Source: Comamonadaceae bacterium ALPHA2B
GTDB taxonomy: Bacteria > Pseudomonadota > Gammaproteobacteria > Burkholderiales > Burkholderiaceae_C
NCBI GenBank assembly: GCA_005503065.1
Contig: SCOE01000003.1
Location: 124,001-188,000 of the forward strand
Direction of reading: 5' to 3'
Length of the DNA stretch: 64,000 nt
The notes below the pieces were generated by a model that saw only the letters and a list, made by a program, of their open reading frames with translations, was not told the origin of the DNA and searched no databases. Below are positions 31,291 to 41,545 of the stretch, piece by piece. The stretch's first letter is position 1, and each line of letters begins with the position of its first letter. Both the position numbers and the translations under genes were made by a program.

Positions 31291-32678
31291 TACTTCTGCG
31301 TCTCCTTAAACTCCTTTGCCCTTTCCAAAAAAACATTCTCAACCCGCTGAAGGATTGAGCGCAGCACGGTTTCGTTTTTGACGAAGTAGTGCTTGTTTAC
31401 ATCGTTTTCCTTGTGCTTGAGCAAATAGTTAATTTCACGCTCTTTAATATCAGCGATTGAGTTTGCAGCGCTGGCCCAGGTTCTTTTCAAATCATGGCTT
31501 GATACATACTTAGCGCCCAGCTCTGCAATTTGCTGAAAGTGGTGCTTCATATCCTTGGGAACATGTCCAGTGGCAGAGCTTGGGTAATGCCACACCCAGC
31601 TATTGCCTTTCGGGTTTGCCTTCATTCTTCGCTCAAGAATTTCCTTAGCCCGTTGACTAAGCGGCACAACGTAATCTAAACCGTTTTTTGTTTTCTCATA
31701 CACCACCACCCCTCGCTTCATATCCACTTGCTCCCACTTTAAAGGGACCAACTCAATGGAGCGTCCAGCTTGAAGAAGTGAGAATTCTATGTAGTCAGTC
31801 GCAACTTCATTAGTACTGCGATATTTTTGTAGCGCACACCACCATTTACCAAACTCGTCCTTGTCTTGGTAGTTGACAATGCGGGTTCTCACTCCTGTCT
31901 TTTTCCACTTTTTGAACACATTCAAAATCTTGAACGGGTTTTCAAGTATTTCTTGCTTATCAGTGGAGTGATAGTTGCGCGGAATGAACCACTCATACGC
32001 ACACTGCGCAAACTTGAATGTTAGTTGGTGTGTTCGAACCATAGGCGCCAGCTTTCCTCCCAGTAGCTTTTGAGGCTTGGTGATCTCCATGGTTTCGAAG
32101 CGAGCGAGAATTTCCTTGGGCTCTATGGAGCGAAGCGGACGCTCAAGCCAGCTATTGAGCTCAACAATCTGCGCCTCTTCCCAGCATTTCTTCTTTTCGT
32201 TGTACTTCAATGTTTGGCATTTACGCTTGTCAAACATTTGAAAACAGTATTCAAAGCTTGACAAAGTAGACTGACTTACTTTGTCTTTTGACTTGATAAG
32301 TTGATTGTCTTTGTACTCCTTCAAAAGCCAAGATAGCGTTTGTTCACTTTGCTCTTGCTCAGTACGCTTTTCTTCCTCCAAGGCGTTTTGCTCTGCCTTG
32401 ATGACTTTTTTCTGCGCATTGATATCTGTGCCACCCGAGAGCTTAGCCAGAGCCTCGATAGCGAGCTTGCGCGCCGTATCCACCGTGAGAGCGCCGTACT
32501 TCCCGAGCGTGACGCGCTGGGGGGCCTTGTGAGGTAGCCGCTTGACCACAATGAAGGTCTTGGACTGCGCGCCCACTCGCAGACCAAAGCCAGGTGTTTG
32601 GCTGTCCATGAGGGTGTACTGACCAGTAGTGGAGAACGGCGTACTGTCGATGAGCGCCTTTGTGAGCTTTTCGGTCAT
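31290..32678 (-). CDS. int: Tyrosine-recombinase integrase (P4-like)
   Basis: 462 residues. The N-terminal DUF4102-like arm-binding domain (TPGFGLRVGAQSKTFIV...VTLGKYGALTVDTARKLA) is followed by a core-binding domain and a catalytic domain with LLQAGRSIELVPLKW (Arg I, about 304), SSHDLKRTW (His-x-x-Arg, about 393-397) and NKHYF (nucleophile Tyr, about 429). The usual LGH is replaced by LKHKENDVNKHY. Together these fit tRNA-targeting integrases of integrative elements. It is transcribed inward, away from the tRNA half-site 200 bp upstream. No excisionase is visible next to it. Confidence 0.9.
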   Translation of the reverse strand: MTEKLTKALIDSTPFSTTGQYTLMDSQTPGFGLRVGAQSKTFIVVKRLPHKAPQRVTLGKYGALTVDTARKLAIEALAKLSGGTDINAQKKVIKAEQNALEEEKRTEQEQSEQTLSWLLKEYKDNQLIKSKDKVSQSTLSSFEYCFQMFDKRKCQTLKYNEKKKCWEEAQIVELNSWLERPLRSIEPKEILARFETMEITKPQKLLGGKLAPMVRTHQLTFKFAQCAYEWFIPRNYHSTDKQEILENPFKILNVFKKWKKTGVRTRIVNYQDKDEFGKWWCALQKYRSTNEVATDYIEFSLLQAGRSIELVPLKWEQVDMKRGVVVYEKTKNGLDYVVPLSQRAKEILERRMKANPKGNSWVWHYPSSATGHVPKDMKHHFQQIAELGAKYVSSHDLKRTWASAANSIADIKEREINYLLKHKENDVNKHYFVKNETVLRSILQRVENVFLERAKEFKETQK

Positions 32679-32696
32679 GGTGAAGTTTCCCCGCTT

Positions 32697-32799
32697 GTGT
32701 AGCCTACCTGTGGGAACTCTACCATCGCCGCCCTGATTAGGCTACGCATAGGCTACACGCCAAACCCAATCAACGCCACGAATCGCCAATGAACGCCAC
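32697..32799. promoter_or_regulatory. Repeats upstream of the integrase (possible arm or control sites)
   Basis: GTGTAGCCTA (32697-32706) and TAGGCTACAC (32749-32758) are perfect inverted repeats, with another TAGGCTAC at 32738-32745. AACGCCAC occurs at 32772 and 32792, 20 bp apart. Such words between an integrase gene and its att site are typical of arm-type binding sites or an integrase promoter operator. The rest of the gene-free stretch 32679-33263 holds the att site, the tRNA terminator and the receptor promoter described separately; nothing else is recognised in it. Confidence 0.55.
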
Positions 32800-32880
32800 C
32801 TATCTTTTCCTTATGCGACAAGCACTTAGCAGCATTCCAGTCCTTTTTTCACTTGAGACGCCTTCCCTGGTGTCTCTGAA

Positions 32881-32925
32881 ATCATAATCCACAGGTCCGC
32901 GGTTCGAGTCCGTGAAGCGCCACCA
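32881..32925 (+). other. attachment site: 3' half of a tRNA gene (probably tRNA-Met CAT)
   Basis: The sequence has the T arm CGCGG-TTCGAGT-CCGTG and 3' acceptor strand AAGCGCC followed by ACCA, preceded by an anticodon-loop-like TCATAA, but no 5' half (no matching GGCGCTT or D arm upstream). It is therefore the displaced 3' end of a tRNA gene, the att product at this end of the element. The anticodon reading CAT is tentative. It marks the right boundary of the element; the sequence after it is chromosome. The intact tRNA should lie at the far left end of the element. Confidence 0.82.
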
Positions 32926-32930
32926 GATCC

Positions 32931-32964
32931 AAGCCTTGCAGGCCGCCCGCCTGCAAGGCTTTTT
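32931..32964 (+). terminator. Terminator of the interrupted tRNA gene
   Basis: A perfect 13-bp stem (32931-32943 with 32949-32961), loop CGCCC, then a T run, six bases after the CCA end. It belonged to the tRNA gene and now begins the chromosomal side. Confidence 0.9.
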
Positions 32965-33100
32965 CGTTTCCAGAGCGTCAGCGGATCGAGTGCCGCCATT
33001 GGCGCGCCGACCTCGGCATCCTTCGACCTCGCGTCCTTTCTTCGTAGCGCGCCAGCCACAACCGCTCGCGGCGAGATGCAGGACGGCGCGCACAAAGTTA

Positions 33101-33119
33101 GTAAGAGTGATTATCATTT
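33101..33119 (+). promoter_or_regulatory. Fur-box-like operator
   Basis: Core AGTGATTATCATT matches 11 of 13 bases of the Fur-box segment AATGATAATCATT. It lies about 145 bp upstream of the siderophore receptor start. Iron-dependent repression is inferred from the motif and the gene product. Confidence 0.6.
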
Positions 33120-33263
33120 GTCGCGTTCACGTTGCCGTGAAATCGCATTTCGTCTATCCGCTGACCAGCCAGCCCCTCCCCCGTCACGCCACGTGATCCG
33201 CCGGGGGATCCGAGCAAGCCATGTCAGGTCTTCGACCGATGCCCTCAAGGAGGAGGGCTCTCC

Positions 33264-35669
33264 ATGGCTTACATCAAGACCCGCAAGCACGCCGTCGCGC
33301 GCGCCGTCCCGCCGCTGACCGCGGCCGCCACGCTGATGGCCCTGTCGCTGCCGACCCTGGCGCAAACGGCCTCGGGCACGCTGCCCTCGGTGCAGGTGCA
33401 GGATTCCGCGCCCGCGGCCGACTACAAGGCCGAGACCTCGGCCAACCCGAAGTTCACCGCGCCGCTGGTCGACACGCCGCAGACGGTGCAGGTGATCCGT
33501 GAACAGGTGCTGCGGGAACAGGGCGCGACCACGCTGACCGAGGCGCTGCGCAACACCCCGGGCGCCGGCGCCTTCTACCTGGGCGAGAACGGCAATACCT
33601 CGACGGGCGACGCCGTCTACATGCGCGGCTTCGACTCGTCGAGCAGCATCTTCGTCGACGGCATCCGAGACACCGGCTCGATCGCCCGCGACACCTTCAA
33701 CATCGACCAGGTCGAGGTCGTGAAGGGCCCGGCGGGTTCCGACACCGGCCGCACCTCGCCGACCGGCTACATCAACCTCATCACCAAGAAGCCGAGCCTG
33801 TCGGACAGCTTCTTCGGCTCGGTGGGTGCGGGCAGCGACAGCTTCAAGCGCGCCTCCATCGACTGGAACAAGGCGCTGAGCGGGCCCAACGGCATCGGCG
33901 CGGCCTTCCGCCTGAACGCCGTGGCCGAAGACGCCGACGTTTCGGGCCGCGACGTGGTCAAGAACAAGCGCTGGGGCATCGCGCCCTCCTTCGCCTTCGG
34001 CCTGAACAGCCCGACGCGCTTCTTCTTCGACTTCGTCCATATCAAGCAGAACAACATCCCGGACGGCGGCGTGCCGACCATCGGCCTGCCAGGCTATTCG
34101 AACCCGGACCCGACGACCATCAACGCCGGCATCCTGCGCCGCGGCTACCTCGACTTCGCGCCACGCGTGAACTCCAGCAATTTCTACGGCACGAGTTCGG
34201 ACTTCGAGAACGTCACGCAGAACATGTTCACGGCGCGCGTCGAGCACGACATCACGCCCGACGTCACGCTGCGCAACACCTTCCGCTACGGCAAGACCGA
34301 GCAGGACTACATGCTCACGGCCTTCATGGGCGCGGGCCTGAGCTCGACGCGCGTCGGCACGAGCAGCACCTACCGTGGCGGCCTGCCGGCGGCCACCTCG
34401 GGCTTCATCAACACCTTCGTGCCCGGCACGACCACGGTGGCCAATCCGCTGGCCTGGACGATCACCCGCAACCTGCCGACCAACAAGACGCAGGACAACA
34501 CGATCCTGACCAACCAGACGAACCTCAGCGCCAAGTTCAACACCGGCAGCGTGGGCCACACGCTCAACGCCGGCGTGGAGCTGATCCGCGAGGAGCAGGA
34601 GTCGATCGGCTACTACGGCCAGGGCGCGACGGTGTTCGGCGTCCCGGGCATCCGCACCGCCGGCTTCTGGCCTGCCGCCAACCTCTACGCGCCCAACCCC
34701 AACGTGCTGGGCTACCTGCGCCTGCCCAACGGCACGAGCACCGACGGCACGACGACCACCGTCGGCGCCTATGTCTTCGACACGCTGAAGTTCAACGAGC
34801 AATGGTCGCTCACCGGCGGCCTGCGTTACGACCACTACTCGACCGACTACGACGCCACCGCGCTGAACGCGACCACTGGCGTGCTGACCCCCAGCTCGTT
34901 CAGCAAGTCGGGCAGCCTGTGGACCGGCAAGCTCGGCGTGGTCTACAAGCCCACCGACTACAGCAGCGTCTACCTGGCCTACGGCACTGCCGCACAGCCG
35001 CCGGGCGGCAACAACTTCACCCTGGCCGCCGGCGGCACGGGCAACAACGCCAACCGCACCGACTTCGACCCGCAGAAGACCAAGACCTGGGAACTGGGCA
35101 CCAAGTGGGACGTGCTGAACAAGAAGCTGGCGCTGACGGCCGCCCTCTTCCGCACCGACGTGAGCAACGAGGTGGTGCAGGACGCCGTGAGCGGCAATTA
35201 CTACCAGACCGGCAAGAAGCGCGTGCAGGGCGTCGAGCTCGGCGCCGCCGGCGCCATCACCGAGAACTGGGGCGTGAGCGCGGGCTACACCCACCAGGAC
35301 ACCAAGGTGCTCAGCGGTCCCTCGGTGCTGGCCGATGGCAGCTCGGTGCTCGCCTACACGCCCAAGGACGCCTTCACGGCATGGACCACCTACCGCCTGC
35401 CGATGGGTCTGACGCTGGGCTTCGGCGCGCGCTACAACGGCAAGCTGCACCGCGGCACAGACGGCGCCGTGGGCACCCCGTCGTACGTGGATTCGTACTG
35501 GGTCTTCGATGCGATGGCGTCTTACCGCATCAACAAGAACGTCGACCTGCAGTTCAACGTCTACAACCTCGCGGACAAGGACTACGTGGCGGCCATCAAC
35601 AAGAGCGGCTACCGCTACACGCCCGGTGCGCCGCGCACCTTCCGCCTGACGGCCAACTTCGCGTTCTGA
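33264..35669 (+). CDS. TonB-dependent siderophore receptor (Fiu-like)
   Basis: 801 residues with a signal peptide (cleavage near LAQT at about 33). The plug domain starts with LVDTPQTVQVIREQVL and contains EALRNTPGAGAFYLGENG...YMRGFDSSSSIFVDGIRDTG and VEVVKGPAGSDTGRTSPTGYINLITKKP. A beta barrel follows, ending in TFRLTANFAF, the normal C-terminal aromatic signature. The plug is typical of catecholate-type receptors such as Fiu; the ligand cannot be told from sequence. AAGGAGGAG precedes ATG. It is monocistronic, with a Fur-like box upstream and a terminator downstream. It lies next to the tRNA site occupied by the element. Confidence 0.9.
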   Translation: MAYIKTRKHAVARAVPPLTAAATLMALSLPTLAQTASGTLPSVQVQDSAPAADYKAETSANPKFTAPLVDTPQTVQVIREQVLREQGATTLTEALRNTPGAGAFYLGENGNTSTGDAVYMRGFDSSSSIFVDGIRDTGSIARDTFNIDQVEVVKGPAGSDTGRTSPTGYINLITKKPSLSDSFFGSVGAGSDSFKRASIDWNKALSGPNGIGAAFRLNAVAEDADVSGRDVVKNKRWGIAPSFAFGLNSPTRFFFDFVHIKQNNIPDGGVPTIGLPGYSNPDPTTINAGILRRGYLDFAPRVNSSNFYGTSSDFENVTQNMFTARVEHDITPDVTLRNTFRYGKTEQDYMLTAFMGAGLSSTRVGTSSTYRGGLPAATSGFINTFVPGTTTVANPLAWTITRNLPTNKTQDNTILTNQTNLSAKFNTGSVGHTLNAGVELIREEQESIGYYGQGATVFGVPGIRTAGFWPAANLYAPNPNVLGYLRLPNGTSTDGTTTTVGAYVFDTLKFNEQWSLTGGLRYDHYSTDYDATALNATTGVLTPSSFSKSGSLWTGKLGVVYKPTDYSSVYLAYGTAAQPPGGNNFTLAAGGTGNNANRTDFDPQKTKTWELGTKWDVLNKKLALTAALFRTDVSNEVVQDAVSGNYYQTGKKRVQGVELGAAGAITENWGVSAGYTHQDTKVLSGPSVLADGSSVLAYTPKDAFTAWTTYRLPMGLTLGFGARYNGKLHRGTDGAVGTPSYVDSYWVFDAMASYRINKNVDLQFNVYNLADKDYVAAINKSGYRYTPGAPRTFRLTANFAF

Positions 35670-35708
35670 CCGGCGGCGGGCGCTGCCGCCCGCCCCATCG
35701 GCGCGCCA

Positions 35709-35748
35709 CGGCGCCGGTGTCCGCCTCGTGCGGCACCGGCGCTTTTTC
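35709..35748 (+). terminator. Terminator after the TonB receptor
   Basis: GCGCCGGTG (35711-35719) pairs with CACCGGCGC (35734-35742), then T5. Confidence 0.82.
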
Positions 35749-35840
35749 TGCCCTGCGGCGCGCAGGAAAGTGAAAAGTGCAATCGGCCTGCAGCCCACGC
35801 CAGCCGGGCGTTGTAGCCGAATTCGTCACGAACGTGACGA

Positions 35841-36719
35841 TCAGATGCCGGCGGCCGCGACCTGCGTTGCGGTCATGCCGCCCCGGTTCGCCGCGCGCAT
35901 CTGCGCCGACCAGTCCAGGATCTCCAGCGTGCCGTCGGCATGCTCGGCCAGCGCCGTGAGGCTCTCGACCCAATCGCCGTCGTTGCAGTAGAGGATGCCG
36001 TCGATCTCGCGCATCTCGGCATGGTGGATGTGGCCGCAGACCACGCCCTGCACGCCGCGCTTGTGCGCCTCGCGCGCCACGGCGTGCTCGAAGTCGCCGA
36101 CGTAGCTCACGGCCCGCTTCACTTTCCCTTTGAGGTACTTCGACAGCGACCAGTACGGCAGCCCCATGCGCGCGCGCAGGCTGTTGAGGTGCCGGTTGAG
36201 CTTGAGCGTGAACTCGTAGAGCGAGTCGCCCACGTAGGCCAGCCACTTGGCGCACTGGATCACGCCGTCGAACAGGTCGCCGTGCATCACCCACAGCTTG
36301 CGGCCGTCGGCCGTCTCGTGGATCCACTCCTCGGCCACGTCGATGCCGCCGAAGTTGTGGTGCAGGTACTTGCGCGCGAACTCGTCGTGGTTGCCGGGAA
36401 TGAAGATCACCCGCGTGCCCTTGCGCGCCTTGCGCAGCAGCTTCTGGATGACGTCGTTGTGCGCTTGCGGCCAATACCAGTGACGCCGGAGCTGCCAGCC
36501 GTCGATGATGTCGCCCACCAGGAACAGCGTGTCGCACTCGGTGTGCTTGAGGAAGTCCAGCAGCGCCAGCGCCTGGCAGCCGGGCGTGCCCAGGTGCAGG
36601 TCCGAGATCCACAGGGTGCGGTAGCGCTGCGGCGGGCGACCCGGCTCGTCGTCCTCCGGCGCGAGGGCCCGGGCCGCGGTGTCGCGCCAGGCGCGCAGGA
36701 AAGCGTCGTCGCGTTGCAT
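35841..36719 (-). CDS. LpxH-like metallophosphoesterase
   Basis: Calcineurin-type phosphoesterase with all metal motifs in order: DLHLG, GDIIDGW, GNHDE, HGDLFD and GHIHHAE. Proteins of this branch are usually annotated as UDP-2,3-diacylglucosamine diphosphatase-like, but true LpxH is shorter (about 240 residues), so lipid A synthesis is not certain. I chose the ATG at 36719 (292 residues), which has a weak GAGG upstream; an in-frame ATG at 36797 would add 26 non-conserved residues. Single gene reading away from dmeF. Confidence 0.75.
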   Translation of the reverse strand: MQRDDAFLRAWRDTAARALAPEDDEPGRPPQRYRTLWISDLHLGTPGCQALALLDFLKHTECDTLFLVGDIIDGWQLRRHWYWPQAHNDVIQKLLRKARKGTRVIFIPGNHDEFARKYLHHNFGGIDVAEEWIHETADGRKLWVMHGDLFDGVIQCAKWLAYVGDSLYEFTLKLNRHLNSLRARMGLPYWSLSKYLKGKVKRAVSYVGDFEHAVAREAHKRGVQGVVCGHIHHAEMREIDGILYCNDGDWVESLTALAEHADGTLEILDWSAQMRAANRGGMTATQVAAAGI

Positions 36720-36813
36720 GGCCTCGCAGCATCCCGCCTCCGCGTGACCGCGATGTGTCCATGGGATGACGAGCAGATGACGCGGCGCGGCCGCCACGCC
36801 GGCCCGGGCGCCT

Positions 36814-37788
36814 TCAATCGCAGCGCTGGACTTCCACCGTGCTGTGGCGGACCTCCTCGTGCATCGAGAAGGTGGCGCGCACCTGGTCGGCCGTGAGCGT
36901 GGGCGAATGCGTCACCACCGTCACGGCACAGGCGTACGCGGCACGGCCCACGCGCCATACGTGCAGGTCGGACACGCGGGTCTCGGAATCGGCCAGCGCG
37001 GTTTCGATGCCCTCGCGGATCTCCTCGGTCACCGGGTGGTCCATCTCGCGGTCGAGCAGCACCTTGCCGGTTTCCCTGAGCAGGCCCTTGGCCCACAGCG
37101 CCACGAGCACCGCGCCCACCAGGCCCATCACCGGGTCGAGCCAGGCCCAGCCGAAGAACCAGCCGCCCAGCAGTGCGCCGATCGCCAGCACCGAGGTGGC
37201 TGCATCGGCCACGACGTGCAGGTAGGCCGAGCGCAGGTTGAGGTCGTGGTGGTGGGCGTCGTGCGAGTCGCCGTGCGCATGGCCATGCCCGTGGTGACCG
37301 TCGTGGTGATGGCCGTGCCCGTGGCTATGCCCATGACCCGCATGCAGCAGGCGTGCGCAGACCAGGTTGACCACCAGCCCCAGCACCGCGATCACCACCG
37401 CCTCGCGGTAGTGGATCGGCGAGGGCGACCACAGCCGCTCCAGCGAGCCGAAGACCATGAGTGCCGCCACGCCCAGAAGGAACAGCGCGCTGGCGAAGCC
37501 ACCCAGGATCTCGATCTTCCAGGTGCCGAAGGCAAAGCGCGGGTCGCGCGCATAGCGCCGCGCTGCCGCATACGCGAAGGCGCTCAGGCCGATCGCCACC
37601 GCGTGCGAACTCATGTGCCAGCCATCGGCCAGCAGGGCCATCGAGTTGAACCACCAGCCGGCGCCGATCTCGACCACCATGGCCACGGCGGTGATCCACA
37701 TCACCAAGCGCGTGCTGCGCTCTGCCGCGGTGTTGCCGGTGTCGAACTCGTGGCTGTGCTGCCAGGGGCTGAGGTCGTGGGTGTGCAT
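36814..37788 (-). CDS. dmeF: Cation diffusion facilitator, DmeF-type (Co/Ni efflux)
   Basis: 324 residues, with about six membrane helices and the CDF signature HMSSHAVAIG / HVVADAATSV (metal-site His and Asp). A very His-rich loop lies between helices IV and V (about 155-185, repeats of GHGH and HDAHHHD). N-terminus WQHSHEFDTGNTAAERSTR matches DmeF proteins, which export cobalt and nickel from the cytoplasm. Start ATG 37788; the frame stays open far upstream, but that part overlaps ruvB on the same strand and is not coding in this frame. Confidence 0.85.
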   Translation of the reverse strand: MHTHDLSPWQHSHEFDTGNTAAERSTRLVMWITAVAMVVEIGAGWWFNSMALLADGWHMSSHAVAIGLSAFAYAAARRYARDPRFAFGTWKIEILGGFASALFLLGVAALMVFGSLERLWSPSPIHYREAVVIAVLGLVVNLVCARLLHAGHGHSHGHGHHHDGHHGHGHAHGDSHDAHHHDLNLRSAYLHVVADAATSVLAIGALLGGWFFGWAWLDPVMGLVGAVLVALWAKGLLRETGKVLLDREMDHPVTEEIREGIETALADSETRVSDLHVWRVGRAAYACAVTVVTHSPTLTADQVRATFSMHEEVRHSTVEVQRCD

Positions 37789-37811
37789 GCGGCCATTGTC
37801 GGCCGCCCGCC

Positions 37812-38876
<1,065 letters not shown>

Positions 38877-39078
38877 GCGGCAAGGTGGGTCAGGACGGAC
38901 TGAGTCTAGGGCAGTTGCCCAGCCAGGGACACGATGCGTCGTCACCGGAAAGTGGCGCTCGCCGATACCGGCAAGCCGGGAGCCCGATACCAGTACACGC
39001 ACACGCCCCGGCGGCATCACCCTGCACTGGCAGAATCCGCCGCCACCCGAGAACAAAGAGAACGAGGAGCTCCCCCCT

Positions 39079-39684
39079 GTGTCCATCTACGAACTGAAGC
39101 CGCGATTCCAGGCCCTGCTGCGGCCGCTGGTCGGACGCCTTGCCCGGGCCGGCGTCACCGCCAATCAGGTGACGGTGGCGGCCTGCGCGGTGTCGGTGGC
39201 GCTCGGCGTCTGGCTGTTCTTCGCCGCGCCCGGCCGCTGGGCCTTTGCGCTGATTCCTCTGTGGATGTTCCTGCGCATGGCCTTCAACGCCATCGACGGC
39301 ATGCTGGCGCGCGAGCATGGCCAGAAGAGCGCGCTGGGCGCCTTCCTCAACGAGCTGACGGACGTGATCTCCGACGCGGCGCTGTACGCGCCCTTCGCGC
39401 TCATCGCGCCGTTCGGCGGCTTCTGGGTGGGCGCGGTGATCGTGCTGGCGGGCCTCTCGGAATTCGCGGGCGCGCTGGGCCCCACGGTTGGTGCCTCGCG
39501 CCGCTACGACGGGCCGATGGGCAAGAGCGACCGCGCCTTCGTCTTCGGGGCGCTGGGCTTGTATGTCGCGCTGGGCTGGCCGCTGGCCGGATGGACCGCG
39601 TGGCTCATGCCGCTGCTGGCTGCGCTCGTCGCCTGGACCATCGCCAACCGCATCCGCCGCGCGCTGGCCGAAGCGGGGCACTGA
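39079..39684 (+). CDS. CDP-alcohol phosphatidyltransferase, YnbA-like
   Basis: 201 residues, six membrane helices. The class signature is present in a variant form: [30 protein letters not shown] split as N-x2-DG-x2-AR-x8-G-x3-N-x3-D-x3-D, with Asn in place of the first and third Asp of the canonical motif. I recall E. coli YnbA having the same length and the same Asn substitutions. GTG start at 39079 with GAGGAG upstream. First gene of a cluster matching ynbABCD in content; substrate alcohol unknown. Confidence 0.82.
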   Translation: MSIYELKPRFQALLRPLVGRLARAGVTANQVTVAACAVSVALGVWLFFAAPGRWAFALIPLWMFLRMAFNAIDGMLAREHGQKSALGAFLNELTDVISDAALYAPFALIAPFGGFWVGAVIVLAGLSEFAGALGPTVGASRRYDGPMGKSDRAFVFGALGLYVALGWPLAGWTAWLMPLLAALVAWTIANRIRRALAEAGH

Positions 39685-39690
39685 TCCGGC

Positions 39691-39760
39691 TTTCAAGCGA
39701 AATATGTCCGCAACGCCCGTGGATCGGGCGCCAGTAGCTATCTTTTTCATAGCAAAATAA
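39691..39760. repeat. Dispersed intergenic palindromic repeat, copy D
   Basis: Contains CAACGCCCG...CGGGCGCCAGTAGCTATC and then TTTTTCATAGC. It resembles the other copies at 46833, 47411, 54068 and 60525. Lies between the two first genes of the phospholipid cluster. Confidence 0.5.
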
Positions 39761-39781
39761 GACCCCGTCTTCTGGAGCTTT

Positions 39782-41545
39782 ATGACCCCCTCGTCCCGCA
39801 CCGCGCAGGAGCTGCACTTCGACACGCACGACGGCGAGTCGCTGTTCTACCGCCACTGGCCCGCCACCGGCGGCGTCCGTCGCGGCGCCGTCGTGCTGTT
39901 CCACCGCGGCCACGAGCACGGCGCGCGCATGGCGCACCTGGTCGACGAACTCGACCTGCCCGATTTCGACTTCTTCGCCTGGGACGCCCGCGGCCATGGC
40001 CGCTCGCCGGGCCAGCGCGGCCACAGCCCCAGCTTCGCGCACTCGGTGCGGGACGTGCAGACCTTCATCGAGCACATCGGCACGCAGCACGGCGTGGCCG
40101 AGCACGACATCCACGTGATCGCGCAGAGCGTGGGCGCGGTGCTGGTGTCGACCTGGGCGCACGACTACGCGCCCAAGGTGCGCGGCCTCACGCTGGCCTC
40201 GCCGGCCTTCAAGGTCAAGCTGTACGTGCCCTTCGCGCGGCCCGGACTGGCGCTGATGCACAAGCTGCGTGGCCTCTTCTTCGTCAACAGCTACGTGAAG
40301 GCGAAGTTCCTCACGCACGATCCCGAGCGCATCGCCAGCTTCGAGGCCGACGCGCTCATCACGCGGCCGATCGCCGTCAACATCCTGCTCGACCTGTACG
40401 CCGCGGCCGAGCGCGTGGTGCAGGACGCCAACGCGATCGTCGTGCCGACCCAACTGCTCATCTCGGGCGCGGACTGGGTGGTGCACCACCAACCGCAGCA
40501 CGCGTTCTTCGAACGCCTGGGCAGCGCGGTGAAGGAGAAGATCGAACTGCCGGGCTTCTTTCACGACACGCTCGGCGAGAAGGACCGCGCCCCGGCCGTG
40601 GCCGCGGTGCGCGACTTCATCCTGCGCCTGTTCGACAACCCGCCGGCGCCGGTCGACCTGCGCGAAGCCGACCAGGCGGGCGCGACCGCCGACGAGTCGC
40701 GCGCGCTGGCCGAGCCGCTCTCGCCCCTGTCGCCGCGCGGCGCCTACTGGGCGATGACGCGCGCCGGCCTGAAGCTGGGCGGCAAGCTCTCGCGCGGCAT
40801 CGCGCTCGGCCACGCGACCGGCTTCGACTCCGGCAGCACCCTCGACTACGTCTACCGCAACGAGGCCGCCGGCGCGCCGCTCGTGGGCCGGACGATCGAC
40901 CGCACCTACCTCGACTCGATCGGCTGGCGCGGCATCCGGCAGCGCAAGCTGCACGTCGAGGAGTTGCTGCGCGACGCCATGGAGCGCCTGGCCGAGCGGC
41001 ACCGCGAGGTGCGTTTGATGGACATCGCCGCCGGCCACGGCCGCTACGTGCTCGATGCGGTGGCCGCCAGCCCGGTGAAGGCGCAATCCATCCTGCTGCG
41101 CGACTACAGCGACATCAACGTGCGCGACGGGCGCGCGCTCATCGCCCAGCGCGAGCTGCAGGACCGTGCCGAATTCGTGCAGGCCGACGCCTTCGACCGC
41201 ATGAGCCTGGCGACCGTGACGCCGCGGCCCACGCTGGCGGTGGTCTCGGGCCTGTACGAGCTCTTCCCCGACAACGCGATGGTGCGGCGCTCGCTCGCCG
41301 GCGTGGGCGACGCAGTGGAAGACGGCGGCTACCTGGTCTACACCGGGCAGCCCTGGCACCCGCAGCTGGAGATGATCGCCCGCGCCCTGACCAGCCACCG
41401 CCAGGGCCAGGCCTGGGTCATGCGGCGGCGCACGCAGGCCGAGATGGACCAGCTCGTGGAGGAAGCGGGCTTCCGCAAGATCGCCCAGCGCGTCGACGAG
41501 TGGGGCATCTTCACCGTCTCCCTGGCGCAGCGCGTGGAGCGATGA
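39782..41545 (+). CDS. Alpha/beta hydrolase - SAM methyltransferase fusion, YnbC-like
   Basis: 587 residues. The N-terminal lysophospholipase-like hydrolase has HRGHEHGAR, WDARGHGRS, the nucleophile elbow AQSVGA (S in the GxSxG position, about 119) and HDTLGE near the catalytic His. The C-terminal half is a class I methyltransferase with motif I MDIAAGHGRYVLDA (about 414-427). This two-domain layout is known from E. coli YnbC (585 residues). Its stop overlaps the next start (ATGA). Likely modifies a phospholipid head group or removes an acyl chain; substrate unknown. Confidence 0.82.
   Translation: MTPSSRTAQELHFDTHDGESLFYRHWPATGGVRRGAVVLFHRGHEHGARMAHLVDELDLPDFDFFAWDARGHGRSPGQRGHSPSFAHSVRDVQTFIEHIGTQHGVAEHDIHVIAQSVGAVLVSTWAHDYAPKVRGLTLASPAFKVKLYVPFARPGLALMHKLRGLFFVNSYVKAKFLTHDPERIASFEADALITRPIAVNILLDLYAAAERVVQDANAIVVPTQLLISGADWVVHHQPQHAFFERLGSAVKEKIELPGFFHDTLGEKDRAPAVAAVRDFILRLFDNPPAPVDLREADQAGATADESRALAEPLSPLSPRGAYWAMTRAGLKLGGKLSRGIALGHATGFDSGSTLDYVYRNEAAGAPLVGRTIDRTYLDSIGWRGIRQRKLHVEELLRDAMERLAERHREVRLMDIAAGHGRYVLDAVAASPVKAQSILLRDYSDINVRDGRALIAQRELQDRAEFVQADAFDRMSLATVTPRPTLAVVSGLYELFPDNAMVRRSLAGVGDAVEDGGYLVYTGQPWHPQLEMIARALTSHRQGQAWVMRRRTQAEMDQLVEEAGFRKIAQRVDEWGIFTVSLAQRVER

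Noticed and set aside
1-32925. Prophage
   Set aside because: The integrase and SF3 helicase would fit a phage, but there are no capsid, terminase, tail or lysis genes, and relaxase, coupling protein and ArdC indicate conjugation.
33114-35798. Very long minus-strand reading frame (about 890 codons)
   Set aside because: It lies antisense to a complete TonB receptor, has an Arg/Val/Gly-biased composition typical of GC-rich shadows and no domain.
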